From Trachelipus rathkii (Eukaryota; Arthropoda; Malacostraca; Isopoda; Trachelipodidae), in NCBI GenBank assembly GCA_015478945.1, contig JABUQX010131044.1, forward strand, positions 12,501-22,500: a DNA stretch of 10,000 nt, written 5' to 3'. This document shows, in pieces, positions 1-8,979 of the stretch. The notes beneath the pieces were generated by a model. That model saw only the letters and a program-made list of their open reading frames with translations, had not been told where the DNA came from and did not search any database. Numbering within the stretch: position 1 is the first letter of the stretch; the number at the start of each line of letters is the position of its first letter. Position numbers and translations under genes: made by a program.

Positions 1-16
1 GAAATAGATTTTATGA

Positions 17-316
17 AAAAGTATCAAGAAACATCCAATAGAAGATTTAAATTTGAAGAGCGAGTTTGAATCAAAAAAGGTATTTAAAATACCTTGTAAG
101 ATTGGGGAAAAAACAATGAAAATAAGAACAGAAATTATTGAGGGAGATGTTCCATGGTTAATAGGTCGTGAAAAAATGGTAAATATGGGTTTGGTTACTT
201 TCGTAATGGATATAGAAAAGAAAAAAGTATATTTAAAGAATATTGATAATATTGGATTGAAATGTAAATTTGATGGAAGAAATCATTTAAGAATAGAACT
301 TGTGAGGCAAAAGTGA
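17..316 (+). pseudogene. Copia protease, C-terminal half, and start of linker
   Basis: A frame open from 17 to a TGA at 314-316 reads KVFKIPCKIGEKTMKIRTEI followed by EGDVPWLIGREKM. A paired IPC-x-I strand and a D(I/V)P-x-L(I/L) segment are typical of the second half of copia retropepsins, where the second motif forms the late hydrophobic strand. The catalytic D-T/S-G would lie upstream of the window, so activity cannot be judged. A second frame at 18-53 reads RRFKF-E, the usual FKFG-type strand just before, so a small indel lies near 55. No ATG is needed because this is internal to a polyprotein. After the stop, another frame carries on towards the integrase finger (LRIMSNAEKDLK, about 346-385). 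Confidence 0.7.
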
Positions 317-872
317 ACACAATTTGGACCGTGAAATATTGGATTGAAGTCTGAGGATAATGTCAAACGCAGAAAAGGATTTGAAAAACTTCATTTGCAA
401 TTTTGACATGGCAGTTGTGACAAGATGTGGAAACTAATTGAACACAGCTGCATGAAAGAAGGTTTATTAAAGAACAAGAAAAAATAAAGGATGATTAGAA
501 AAAATCTGTAATAATTGCTTTGTGTGTAAAAAAAAAAAAAAAAAACAGCTAAACCAGTAGTGGGGTTTCCTATGGCCTTCAAATTTAATGAGATGGTGTC
601 ATTAGATTTAGGAGAATGTGAAGGAAAACGGTTCCTAGTCATGGTAGACATGGCAACTAGCTATGTAAGATCCATGTGGATAAGGAACAAACAATCTGAG
701 AAAATAAGAAATATAATGAAAAATTAGATTAGCATTTTTGGAGCACTGGATAAATTCTTTTCAGACAACGGATTAGAATTTCAGAACGAAGAATTCAAAA
801 AAAGTGACTGAATGTTTTGGGATAAAAAAAAAAGTACAGCAGCAAAAGTACTTGAACAATGGGAAATGCGAA
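317..872 (+). pseudogene. Copia integrase: HHCC finger and catalytic core
   Basis: The integrase would insert the cDNA copy into the genome. The zinc finger is readable as HLQF-stop-HG (His at 392-394 and 407-409, HX4H, the stop TGA sitting at 404-406) and CNNC (Cys at 507-509 and 516-518, in another frame). The core starts with KPVVGFPMAFKFNEMVSLDL; the first catalytic Asp is at 605-607. The second is in SDNGLEF, at 764-766. NNGKCE gives the third catalytic residue, Glu at 870-872, about 35 codons further on, so the D,D-35-E layout survives. A TAG at 725-727, an A-run at about 529-545 that breaks the frame, and two shifts between 800 and 875 kill the gene. Confidence 0.8.
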
Positions 873-1398
873 AATGGTAGGTTTAATTAAGGATGGCATA
901 AGGAAATTGATGGAAGAAGATATTTCAGATTGGGATGTAGCTTTGTCATGGACTGTATCAGCAAAGAACAATTTATTGATGAAGAGCGGTTATTCACCTA
1001 ATCAATTAGTGTTTGGGAGAAACATTAATTTGAATAACTTGACAGGAGAAACAAAATTAACAGAATTAAATATAGAGGACATAGAATGTAAAATCATAGA
1101 GAAAAATCTCACAACAATGAGAAAAGCTAGAGCTTCAGGAAGAATCAGAAGAAAGATTAAAAAGAGCTCTAATTAAAAATGTAAGAGATCATAAATTAGA
1201 AGAAGCAATAATAGGAGATAAAGTATACTATAAGAGGGAAAATGAAAAAAGATGGAGAGGACCTGCAAAGGTAATTATAACAGATGGAAAACCGTAATAG
1301 TGAAACACGGAGGTACCTTAAGAGAGATTGCAAGAGTACATATTACCAGAATAACTCAAGCTAAGGAAAACATAAATGACAAAAAAGAAGAGCAATAA
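859..1398 (+). pseudogene. Copia integrase, C-terminal region
   Basis: A frame from 859 to 1176 follows the DDE core and contains YSPNQLVFGRN, the usual 'SP-x-x-L-(V/F)-FGRN' segment after retroelement integrase cores. It is preceded by a helix-rich stretch (LIKDGIRKLMEE) and by VSAKNNLLMKSG. The frame then shifts to read GDKVYYKRENEKRWRGPAKV, a small beta domain with K-R-W-x-GP, and shifts again at about 1291 to read KTVIVKHGGTLREIARVH, ending at TAA 1396-1398. These pieces match the C-terminal domain of aquatic-invertebrate copia integrases from family knowledge. No methionine start is implied, since the pieces belong to one polyprotein. Confidence 0.75.
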
Positions 1399-1436
1399 TA
1401 ATGAAGAGGAAAGGAGAGAGAACGAAGATGATGAAA

Positions 1437-1753
1437 ATAGATTTGTGAGAAGTACTTATTAAAGGAACTTAGGGGAAGAAGAAGAAGATGAAGAGAAAGA
1501 AGATGCGGAAGAGGAAAAAGATGCAGAAGTTAAAGAAGAAGATGAAGAAGAGGAAGGTGGAGTTGTGGAAAATGAGGTGGAAGATGAAGGAGGAGGAGGA
1601 GGAGAAGAAGAAGAACAGAGTAATCAAGCAGAGGAAGAAACAGAAGAAGATTGTGAAGTAGAAATTGAGGAAAAAATACCAATAGTTAAAAAAGGGGAAA
1701 AATGGAAAATTGTAAATAAAAACACAGAGGAAAAGTTAAATGTCAAAATATAA
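1437..1753 (+). pseudogene. Acidic Glu-rich linker between integrase and RT
   Basis: A purine-rich stretch (GAA/GAG/GAT codons) codes for a run of Glu and Asp, clearest at 1565-1680. It then reads IPIVKKGEKWKIVNKNTEE and stops at 1751-1753. Copia polyproteins have a poorly conserved, charged linker here. The GAAGAAGAT triplets look partly expanded as a trinucleotide repeat. No catalytic motif is present, so the call rests on position between integrase and RT and on composition. Confidence 0.55.
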
Positions 1754-1789
1754 AGCAAAGCACGTGAAGCAAAAATTAATAAATAGAGG

Positions 1790-2376
1790 GATGGCTACAA
1801 TATTAAAAATTTAGACAGTGGAGAGATCAAGTGGATTGACCTTCGGAAACAAAGTTTGAAAAGATAACTGAAACTGAAGAAACGCTCCTAATTAACTGTG
1901 AATGAGAAGAGGTATTAAGGGCTAAGATCAATGAGTTAGATAGCTGGAAAGTCAACAACAGAGTGTATAAAGAGGTTAGGAGAGAAGGACAAAAATTAAT
2001 ATCCACTAGATGGATGGTTACAGAAAAAATAAAAGAAGGTAAAAATATATGAAAAGCTAGGTTTGTAGAAAGGGAGTTCGAGGAACAAAAGGGTGAGAAC
2101 ATGAATGAAACACCGTCATTTTCAGCTGAAGTTCTAAAATTAACTCTGGCAATCATAAATTACCATAAATGGGAATGTAAAACCATTGATATTAAAACCG
2201 CTTATCTGCAAGGTAAACAAATTGAGAGAAATGTGTATTTAAAACCACCTAGAGAAGCGAAGACTCAAGGTGTTTGGAAGTTAAAGAACACTATATATGG
2301 ATTAGGAAACGCTGCTAGAGCTTGGTATGAGAGCATATCAGAGATTGGGCCCCATATAATGCAACTTATACGGTAA
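1790..2376 (+). pseudogene. Copia reverse transcriptase, fingers and first part of palm
   Basis: RT would copy the element RNA to cDNA. A lead-in at about 1796-1843 reads YNIKNLDSGEIKWIDL. From 1852 a single frame runs to a stop at 2374-2376 with two TGA codons inside (1903-1905, 2050-2052). It holds ISTRWMVTEKIKEGK, KARFVEREFEE, then WECKTIDIKTAYLQGKQIE with the first catalytic Asp of the palm, VYLKPPREA, and VWKLKNTIYGLGNAARAWYE. These are the ordered landmarks of copia RT (PF07727-type). The HVDD/YVDD catalytic pair and everything beyond is missing: the text after AWYESISE does not fit the family. A stretch at 2378-2440 (FYQQLKARFKIIK) loosely resembles the helix after YVDD, suggesting an internal deletion. 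Confidence 0.85.
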
Positions 2377-2500
2377 GATGATAAATTATTTAAATGAAAT
2401 AAGAAACTTCTATCAACAATTAAAGGCAAGATTTAAAATTATTAAAATTAAAATAATACGTTTGTGTATTACTCTTATTTTAACGAATAAAAGTAATATA

Positions 2501-2830
<330 letters not shown>

Positions 2831-2919
2831 AGGTATACAATATATAAAGTAGAGTTTAATGCTTAATAAAGTTTTATTAGTGCTCTAGGGCATATAATTA
2901 TTACATTTCACATGATCTG

Positions 2920-3311
<392 letters not shown>

Positions 3312-4061
3312 TCAGTGTAAGGGTTCATCCCTTGACCCAGGTGGGCCACAACCATACCCCCTCACAAAACCCCGCCATTCTCTCTTATTATGCACCTTTA
3401 TTCTCGCCTCTGCCAAACTCACATTTCTCTCCTTCAGACATTCGTTTACTGACTCAATCCACTTTTTCTTCGATCTCCCAGCCCGTCGGTTTTCAACACA
3501 CTCGCCACTATACATTCGCTTAAAAACCGACTATCATTCATCCTTTCCACATGACCAAACCATCTCAACATACTTTCATTTATTCTCTTGTTTACCCCTT
3601 TCTTCACACCACTCAAGTTTCTAATATGTTCATTCCTCATTTTATCAATTCTTCTCACACCTAGCATGCCCCTAAGATTGTTCATCTGAACACAGTGAAC
3701 TTTAGATCTATACTTCTTATTCCAGACCATAGTCTCACTACTATACAATAACACAGGTAACAACATACCCTCATGCAAGACTCAAGACTTAGTCCCTTTA
3801 CATTCAACAACGATTTAATTGCACCAGCCACCTTCTGCCATTCACAACTTTCCTACTAAACTCTGCATCATCAGTTCCCTTCTCATCCAACATATACCCT
3901 AAATATTTAAACTCAGACACTTGTTCCAGCTGCTCACCATCTAACATAACTTCACACTGAGGACTGTCCTCACTCACAACCATAACCTTACTCTTATCTA
4001 TGTTTACTTTTAAACCCCTCCTTTTACACACCCTGCCAAATCTCTCTACCAATCCTCTCAA
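3312..4061 (-). pseudogene. LINE ORF2, C-terminal region
   Basis: Three overlapping open pieces. The first, 4061-3804, has ERFGRVCKRRGLKVNIDKSK, then SEFKYLGYMLDEKG, the thumb region after YADD. The second, 3778-3446, has LLYSSETMVW, LGVRRIDKMRNEHIR and SMLRWFGHVERMNDSR, a very common LINE C-terminal block. The third, 3515-3312, has KKWIESVNECLKERNVSLAE and ends GCGPPGSRDEPLH with a TGA at 3312-3314. Single-base shifts separate the pieces. The third copy of the element at 6584-6915 carries the same SMLRWFGH and WIESVNECLKERN text, which supports the reading. Confidence 0.88.
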
Positions 4062-4589
4062 AACTCTTCAGATTCGCCACACAAAACCAAATCATCTGCA
4101 TAATAAGTAGTCCATCCTCTACACCTCTCCATCAAACTGACACCATTTTTCGCGCCCACCTTCAATTCCTTTCATAACCCCATCCATATACAAATTGAAT
4201 AACTTAAGGAGACATAACACAACCCTGCTTCACTTCAGCTAATAATACTAAACCAATCACTTAAGTTTTAAATTCTTACACACGCTTCACTATCGTCATA
4301 CATACTTTTGATTCCATTTAGAAGCCTACCACCAAAACTACATCACAAACACCTGGCACAGAGCTTTCCAATTAATTCTATCATACGCCTGTTGCAAATC
4401 CATAAAACCTAAATACAATTTATTCTTCCTCTCTCTAATTTTTTCTATCATTTGCTTCAATGTAAAGTTTTGATCCACACATCCTCTACTACTCCTAAAC
4501 GCACCTTGTTCTTCACCAATCAGTCCTTCAGTCACTCTGCGCACTCTTTCGACCAAAACACCAGCATATATCTTCCCTACAACACTCAA
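4055..4589 (-). pseudogene. LINE reverse transcriptase, fingers and palm
   Basis: A frame from 4589 to 4338 reads SVVGKIYAGVLVERVRR, GEEQGAFRSSRGCVDQ and LGFMDLQQAYDRI. The last holds the first catalytic Asp (F-x-D-L-x-x-A-Y-D), residue about 64 of this frame. Past several stops, LFNLYMDGVMKGIEGG is seen near 4140-4205, preceded in another frame by KQGCVMSP, the conserved Q-G-x-x-x-S-P turn. The catalytic pair is intact in a third frame as YADDLVLCGESEE (YADD at 4091-4102). At least three frame changes lie between these motifs, so no functional protein can be made. Confidence 0.85.
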
Positions 4590-5465
4590 TAAACTAAATA
4601 CCCTATAATTTTACAGTTCCCTTTATCTCCCTTACCCTTATAAAGGTACTATTACTGCTCTCTCCAATCCTCGAAACTATACTCCCTCCATAAACGCTTT
4701 ATTACACAGTTTCAAGATCCAATCAATCACCATCTTGCCTCTACATTCTTGATCATTTACCAGTAATTTCATCTATACCTTCAGATTTAATTATTCTTCA
4801 ACTTTCTCTCACTATCACTCCATTTCCTCCTCTCAATAACCTCATCCCCAAAATACCTATTCCTTCTTGCACCATCAAACCCACACACAGTCATTATCAC
4901 CTCATCATTACTGTTAAATATTATCCAGATTTTCAAAGTGTTCTTTCCACACTCCACTCACATCCATTTCATCAATTACAAAAACACCATCCCTATTCAT
5001 TATTCTAAAGCAGGTTCCCTTATTCCAATTCTTAACCTTTCGCACTTCCTTCAGAAGAGCTTCCTATTCCCTGTATGTCCCATTCATCCTCCTTCCAAAC
5101 TGTTCATTTGCCTCTTCTTTCTCCTACGTATCATCTTTTAGCATTCCTTTTTCCTCTTTATATAATTCCAAGCATCTTTCTTTGAAACTTCATCATTTGT
5201 TTTTAGTACATTCAACCACGCTTCTTTTTACTTTTAACCGCTTGCATCACCTCTTCATTCCACCACTCACTGTTAACATTCTTGCTTCCTACTTTAGCAC
5301 ATCCACATACTTCTTTTGCACTGCTAACAATTGTTCACATTCAACTGATTTACTTGCGAGCTAGTTCTTACATACTTATCCTTATTACTTGTTCACTAAA
5401 CTTCACTCTTAATTTTACCCACTTCCTTTCGTATCACCTTCCTCTCCATCCAAGCCCCCACTAAC
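4590..5465 (-). pseudogene. LINE connector between endonuclease and RT
   Basis: This part is too broken for a long open frame but is readable in pieces on the - strand. EWWNEEVMQAVKSKKK (WWNEE at 5251-5265) is the typical basic segment after the endonuclease. It is followed by KRNAKR, a segment about ITGK-x preceded by KSEGIDEI (near 4755-4785), and the start of RT fingers (VIVP/FIRVREIKG near 4620-4660). Stops occur every few dozen codons. The sense of the order matches the LINE family, so I annotate it as decayed coding sequence rather than empty DNA. Confidence 0.65.
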
Positions 5466-6090
<625 letters not shown>

Positions 6091-6144
6091 TATATATATA
6101 TATATATATTTTTTTATATATATATTATATATATATATATATAT
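6091..6144 (+). repeat. Imperfect (TA)n microsatellite
   Basis: TA repeats broken by a T7 run near 6109-6115 and a TATTATAT slip near 6124. It joins the GGGTTG end of the unclassified repeat to the 3' tail (GAAAGAAAGAAAGA on the - strand) of LINE copy 2. Confidence 0.93.
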
Positions 6145-6449
6145 CTTTCTTTCTTTCTTCTTCACCTTCCTCTTTGCCCCAAGATTGGGGGGGTGCTGTA
6201 CAAGCATCGGAAAAGAAAAGCAGTAGGAGAACATGACAAACGTCGAAAAGAAAGCCCAGCCTTACCGCCCCTCTGTACCATTAATTAGTGAGAGCCTGTC
6301 ACAGACAGAAAATCCACCCTAGAGCATCATGGGACCGCGACGGACCCTCACTATGGTAAATCGTCAATGTAAGGGTTCATCCCCTGGCCCAGGTGGGCCA
6401 CAACCATGCCCCCACACAAAACCCCGCCATTCTCTACTTATCATACAAC

Positions 6450-6452
<3 letters not shown>
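6145..6452 (-). mobile_element. LINE copy 2, 3' fragment
   Basis: On the - strand it corresponds base for base, with scattered differences, to 3099-3390 of copy 1. It covers the last codons of ORF2, the stop TGA at 6364-6366 after a codon for His (the PLH end), the GTGAGGGTCCGTCGC to AAGGCTGGGCTTTCTTTTCG 3'UTR, a reduced hairpin (plus-strand 6177-6193), and a tail of GAAGAA and three GAAA units. The break at 6452 falls at (AT)n. Only about 30 codons of ORF2 remain, shifted out of frame. Confidence 0.88.
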
Positions 6453-6484
<32 letters not shown>

Positions 6485-6485
6485 A

Positions 6486-6583
<98 letters not shown>
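6453..6583 (+). repeat. (AT)n-(TG)n compound microsatellite with short interruptions
   Basis: (AT)n at 6453-6480, GAGAAAG, (AT)n at 6488-6521, GAAAG, (TA)n to 6556, then (TG)n to 6583. It lies exactly between the truncated 5' ends of LINE copies 2 and 3, which face each other. Confidence 0.95.
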
Positions 6584-6925
6584 AGAAGAATTGATTATCT
6601 GAATGGATGTAGTAGAGAGAGGAGTGGTGTGAAGAAAGGGGTAATGAGAGAATAAATGAAAGTATGTTGAGATGGTTTGGTCATATGGAAAGGACAGATG
6701 ATAGTGGTTGGTTAAGCGATGTATAGTGGCGAGTGTTGGGAACCGACCGCTGGGAGACCAGTTATGCAAGTGGATTGAGTCAGTAAACGAATGCCTGAAG
6801 GAGAGAAATGAGCTTGGTAGAGGCGAGAAGAAAGGTACAACAGGGAGGAATGGTGTGATTGTAGAGGGGTGTGTGGTTGTGGTCTACCTGGGGCTGGGGA
6901 TGAACTCTACTTTGACGATCTAACA
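6584..6925 (+). pseudogene. LINE copy 3 ORF2, C-terminal scrap
   Basis: One frame reads NESMLRWFGHMERTDDSGWL with a TAG in place of an expected codon soon after. A second frame (from 6708) reads CKWIESVNECLKERNELGRG and runs to a TAA at 6921-6923. The SLAEAR-type segment and the GCGPPGSRDEPLH terminus seen in copy 1 are scrambled by indels (here the nucleotides still align but give VVVVYLGLGMN). It is a dead fragment of the same ORF2, not a separate gene. Confidence 0.8.
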
Positions 6926-7169
6926 ATTATAGTGAGGGTCCGTCGCGGTCCCGTCAAGCTTTAGGGTGGATTTTCTGACTGCGATGGGTTCCCACTAATT
7001 AATGGTACTGAGGGGGCGGTAAGGCTGGGCTTTCTTTTCGACTTGTGTCATGTTCTTCTACTGCTTTTCTTTTCCGATGCCCGTCGCGCACCTTACTCTC
7101 CCATTCTTGGGAAAATATAAGGAAGATGAAGAAGAAGAAGAATAGAGGTATTAAAGAATGAGTAGTTTC
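6584..7169 (+). mobile_element. LINE copy 3, 3' fragment, opposite orientation
   Basis: The + strand matches the - strand of copy 1 from the RRIDKMRNEH region to the 3' end: AGAAGAATTGAT, GTGGTGTGAAGAAAGGGGTA, then WFGHMER and WIESVNECLKERN coding text, the GTGAGGGTCCGTCGC 3'UTR from about 6932, ACTAATTAATGG, AAGGCTGGGCTTTCTTTTCG, and the hairpin TTACTCTCCCATTCTTGGGA (7093-7112). It ends AAGGAAGATGAAGAAGAAGAA at about 7141. A further stretch, 7142-7169, has no match in the other copies and leads into (AT)n. It is about 80-85% alike to copy 1 by eye. Confidence 0.88.
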
Positions 7170-7300
<131 letters not shown>

Positions 7301-7339
7301 ATTCAATTTCTTTTTTTTTTAGACTGAACAAGCTAGAGA

Positions 7340-7345
7340 TCTTAC
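7340..7345 (-). other. Splice donor of the GRAM exon
   Basis: On the - strand AAA|GTAAGA fits the consensus MAG|GTRAGT well and falls after the codon for Lys in FGSK. An alternative GTAAAG begins 5 bases earlier (7350) but is weaker and would shorten the exon. Reading through gives VRSLACSV and a stop, which is taken as intron. Confidence 0.6.
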
Positions 7346-7466
7346 TTTACTTCCAAAACAAATAAAGTTTGAAGATATATAAAGAATTCCAGAAATGAAA
7401 TTTTTTTTGTAAGGCGCCCAAATAAGACACTGTGTAGATCCATCCAATTTTTCATCTAAAGGAAGC
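7346..7466 (-). CDS. Internal exon of a TBC1D8/TBC1D9-like Rab-GAP (part of GRAM domain)
   Basis: The - strand encodes 40 codons reading [40 protein letters not shown]. The spacing L-P-x-x-E-K-L-D-G-x-T-x-C-x-x-W-x-P-x-x-K, G-x-x-(Y/F)-(V/I)-S, N-(Y/F)-I-C-F-x-S-K matches the GRAM domain of TBC1D8/TBC1D9 family proteins as I know them. These Rab GTPase-activating proteins use GRAM domains for membrane binding and a TBC domain, not in this window, for catalysis. The exon is bounded by a T-rich tract ending CAG at 7467-7469 and by AAA|GTAAGA at 7340-7348. It is 121 bases long, starts on the third base of a codon and ends on a codon boundary. It has no stop and no frameshift, unlike everything around it apart from the gypsy-like pol. 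A processed pseudogene is unlikely because the match stops at both splice sites; a duplicated exon remains possible. Confidence 0.72.
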
Positions 7467-7478
7467 CTGAAATAAATA

Positions 7479-7484
<6 letters not shown>
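7467..7484 (-). other. Splice acceptor formed by the end of a (TTA)n tract
   Basis: On the - strand the sequence TTATTTATTTATTTCAG leads into the GRAM exon; the AG is at 7467-7468. The pyrimidine-rich tract is the degenerate end of the (TTA)n microsatellite at 7475-7552. The branch point would have to lie inside or beyond the microsatellite. Confidence 0.65.

Positions 7485-7552
<68 letters not shown>
7475..7552 (+). repeat. (TAA)n microsatellite
   Basis: About 70 bases of pure TAA from 7480, preceded by AAATAAATAAA. On the - strand it is (TTA)n and grades into the acceptor of the GRAM exon. Confidence 0.96.
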
Positions 7553-7554
<2 letters not shown>

Positions 7555-7562
7555 TCTTACCA

Positions 7563-7703
7563 CCCATATTATTATTATTATCCATCATCTTACCCTTGCT
7601 TCCCCATAATTGGGGGTAATGTGCTCAAATATGCACTGGGAATCCGAGGAATGAATAAGCATTTCAAAGGTATAAATAAGTAGTAGACAGACCCAAACCA
7701 AGC
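7563..7703 (-). mobile_element. SINE copy B, 5'-truncated, no tRNA head
   Basis: On the - strand it reads CTTGGTTTGGG near its start, GGATTCCCAGTGC in the middle, the hairpin TTACCCCCAATTATGGGGA (plus-strand 7601-7619), then AGCAAGGGTAAGATGATGGA and a (TAA)n tail (7567-7581). SINE copy A on the + strand has the same landmarks in the same order: CCTGGTTTGGG, GATTTCCTGTGG, TTACCCCCTGCATAGGGGA, an A-rich end, (TTA)n. The middle parts are poorly alike, so this could be a related subfamily or a LINE 3' scrap with the same end. The far edge runs into (TTA)n at 7704. Confidence 0.5.
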
Positions 7704-7855
<152 letters not shown>

Positions 7856-7859
7856 GAAC

Positions 7860-7930
7860 GCCTCGTGGCGCAGGAGGTTGAGTCGCCGCCTCTCATACGA
7901 GAGGACGCTGGTTCAAATCCTCCGCGTAGC
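7860..7930 (+). ncRNA. tRNA-Met-like SINE head with A and B boxes
   Basis: The start GCCTCGT and the loop CTCATAC with CAT at 7894-7896 resemble elongator tRNA-Met. The A box is TGGCGCAGGAGG at 7866-7877 and the B box GGTTCAAATCC at 7910-7920, about 33 bases apart. Acceptor halves 7860-7866 and 7924-7930 still pair at five of seven positions. The T stem keeps three of five pairs and the anticodon stem is rearranged (CCTCTC/GAGAGG pair with a four-base loop), so it would not be a working tRNA. Internal promoter boxes would drive RNA polymerase III. Confidence 0.7.
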
Positions 7931-8038
7931 AGTTGGAGTTTTATCTACCTGGTTTGGGATAGCCGGCCTTAAAGTTCGATTTCCTGTGGTCCCCCCGTGT
8001 TACCCCCTGCATAGGGGATAAAGCACGTTAAAAGGTAG

Positions 8039-8116
<78 letters not shown>

Positions 8117-8130
8117 CATTATTTTATTAT
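7860..8130 (+). mobile_element. tRNA-derived SINE copy A with (TTA)n tail
   Basis: A 71-base tRNA-like head (7860-7930) is followed by a tRNA-unrelated body of about 105 bases (7931-8038) and a (TTA)n tail (8039-8116, imperfect to 8130). This head-body-tail build is that of a SINE: RNA polymerase III transcript, no protein, moved in trans by a LINE. The body ends with the hairpin TTACCCCCTGCATAGGGGA (8000-8018) and AAAAGGTAG (8030-8038). The same AAAAGGTAG is at the 3' end of LINE copy 1, just before its tail. The element lies between two (TTA)n tracts, so target-site duplications cannot be seen. Confidence 0.75.
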
Positions 8131-8291
8131 TGTTGTAGGTTTATGTATGTATTTATTAGTTAAGTAGCTCCTCACTAATTTTTATGTTATACGCTTATAT
8201 ATATTTTTTGGTTTGTCTATGAACTAAATTCAATAAGAAAGGTTGTTTTACTTATCTTACAAGCTATCTGGGCGTGAGGAAGAAATTTATT
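8131..8291 (+). other. A/T-rich leader upstream of gypsy-like gag; no LTR recognised
   Basis: A stretch of 160 bases between the (TTA)n tail and the Gag start. I see no clear LTR end, no polypurine tract and no convincing tRNA primer site; CTGGGCGTGAGGAAG at about 8267-8281 is the only non-A/T-rich part and lies where a primer site or leader would be. The element is therefore either missing its 5' LTR or has a diverged one cut by the microsatellite. Confidence 0.35.
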
Positions 8292-8979
8292 ATGGCTTCT
8301 AACTTTAAAATATTCTACGTAATAAAAGCCTTTGACGGAGTGGGAGACTTAGAATCATAGATTTTGAAAGTTGAATTGATCGTAAAAACACAAAAGTTAA
8401 AGAACGAATAATCGTTGTTACCGATGCTCTTAGAGAAAGAGGCACTAGCTGTGTATCAAGAACTTGGTGAAGAAAAGAAAGAGTCCGCGGAGGTTATTAA
8501 GAATAAATAAAGAAAAGTATTTGGGGAAAGCCCGTTTGTAGCCTTCGGTAAGCTATGTGCTAAAATATGGAGCGGGGAAAATATTGACGTTTATTTGAAC
8601 GAGATTAAAAGATTAGCAAGGAGTGCAAACGTAGGAGGAGAAATATTGCTAAAAAGATTATTTGTAAATGGTCTCCCAGAAAAAATCGCCAGAGAATTGA
8701 GAGCAAAGGAAAATATAGAAAGTTGCAGTATGGAGGAAATACTGAGTAGAGCGAGGTCGGTGATTACTTCGGAAAATACGTGCGAGTATGGTGAAGGCTT
8801 GTTAAGGCAAAAGGATTGTTATAGAAACATTCAGGAAATTGTGTTATTGTTGCGGCGGAAGACATTTAAAAAGAAACTGTCAGTGGAATAACCCGTCCTA
8901 CTTCTCTTGTGGAAAAAGAGGGCACATTAGCAAAATGTGCAATTCAAAGTCAAGGGTGAACCAGGGAAACGAGGAATGA
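8292..8979 (+). pseudogene. Gypsy-like Gag with capsid and two zinc knuckles
   Basis: Gag would package the element RNA. ATG at 8292 is the natural start: MASNFKIFYVIKAFDGVGDL, then (past a TAG at 8358 in a likely Trp codon) ILKVELIVKTQKLK. Next come LLEKEALAVYQELGEEKKES and, past TAA 8508, FGKLCAKIWSGENIDVYLNE and LFVNGLPEKIARELRAKEN, a helical capsid like that of arthropod gypsy Gags. A shift near 8832 puts the nucleocapsid in another frame: CYCCGGRHLKRNC (8842-8880, CX2CX3HX4C) and YFSCGKRGHISKMC (8899-8940). In the second knuckle the first Cys is Tyr (TAC). The frame stops at TGA 8977-8979. Confidence 0.82.

Larger units (their letters stand above)
1..2460 (+). mobile_element. Decayed Ty1/copia-type LTR retrotransposon (pol, internal part)
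   Basis: What is seen: reading across three frames, the remains of a protease, an integrase with HHCC finger and DDE core, an integrase C-terminus, an acidic linker and a reverse transcriptase follow each other in that order. Protease-integrase-RT is the order known for Ty1/copia, and the RT text (DIKTAYLQG, TIYGLGNAARAWY) is copia-like. The element enters the window within the protease, so gag and the 5' LTR lie upstream. It breaks off inside RT, before the YVDD box; RNase H and the 3' LTR are not seen. Several in-frame stops (for example 404-406, 725-727, 1903-1905, 2050-2052) and repeated frame changes show a dead copy. GalEa-like elements of crustaceans are a possible subgroup, but that is inference. 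The last stretch, 2377-2460, may hold a scrap of RT past a deletion. Confidence 0.85.

Noticed and set aside
391..651. Minus-strand frames at 391-651 and 1827-2156
   Set aside because: They are antisense to the copia integrase and RT, whose + strand reading has clear family motifs; the minus readings have none.
2372..2381. Splice donor GTAAGATG after the copia RT text
   Set aside because: A chance match: the upstream sequence is a dead retrotransposon and no partner acceptor or downstream coding text is seen.
4938..5464. Plus-strand frames rich in Phe, Leu, His and Ser at 3301-3624 and 4938-5464
   Set aside because: They are antisense to the decayed LINE coding sequence, whose minus-strand reading is recognisable.
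7860..7930. A functional tRNA-Met gene
   Set aside because: The anticodon stem is rearranged, the T stem and acceptor are mismatched, and a SINE body with hairpin and (TTA)n tail follows at once.
8131..8291. Gypsy 5' LTR and primer-binding site
   Set aside because: No repeat of this sequence elsewhere in the window, no clear TG...CA ends, and no convincing tRNA 3' complement.
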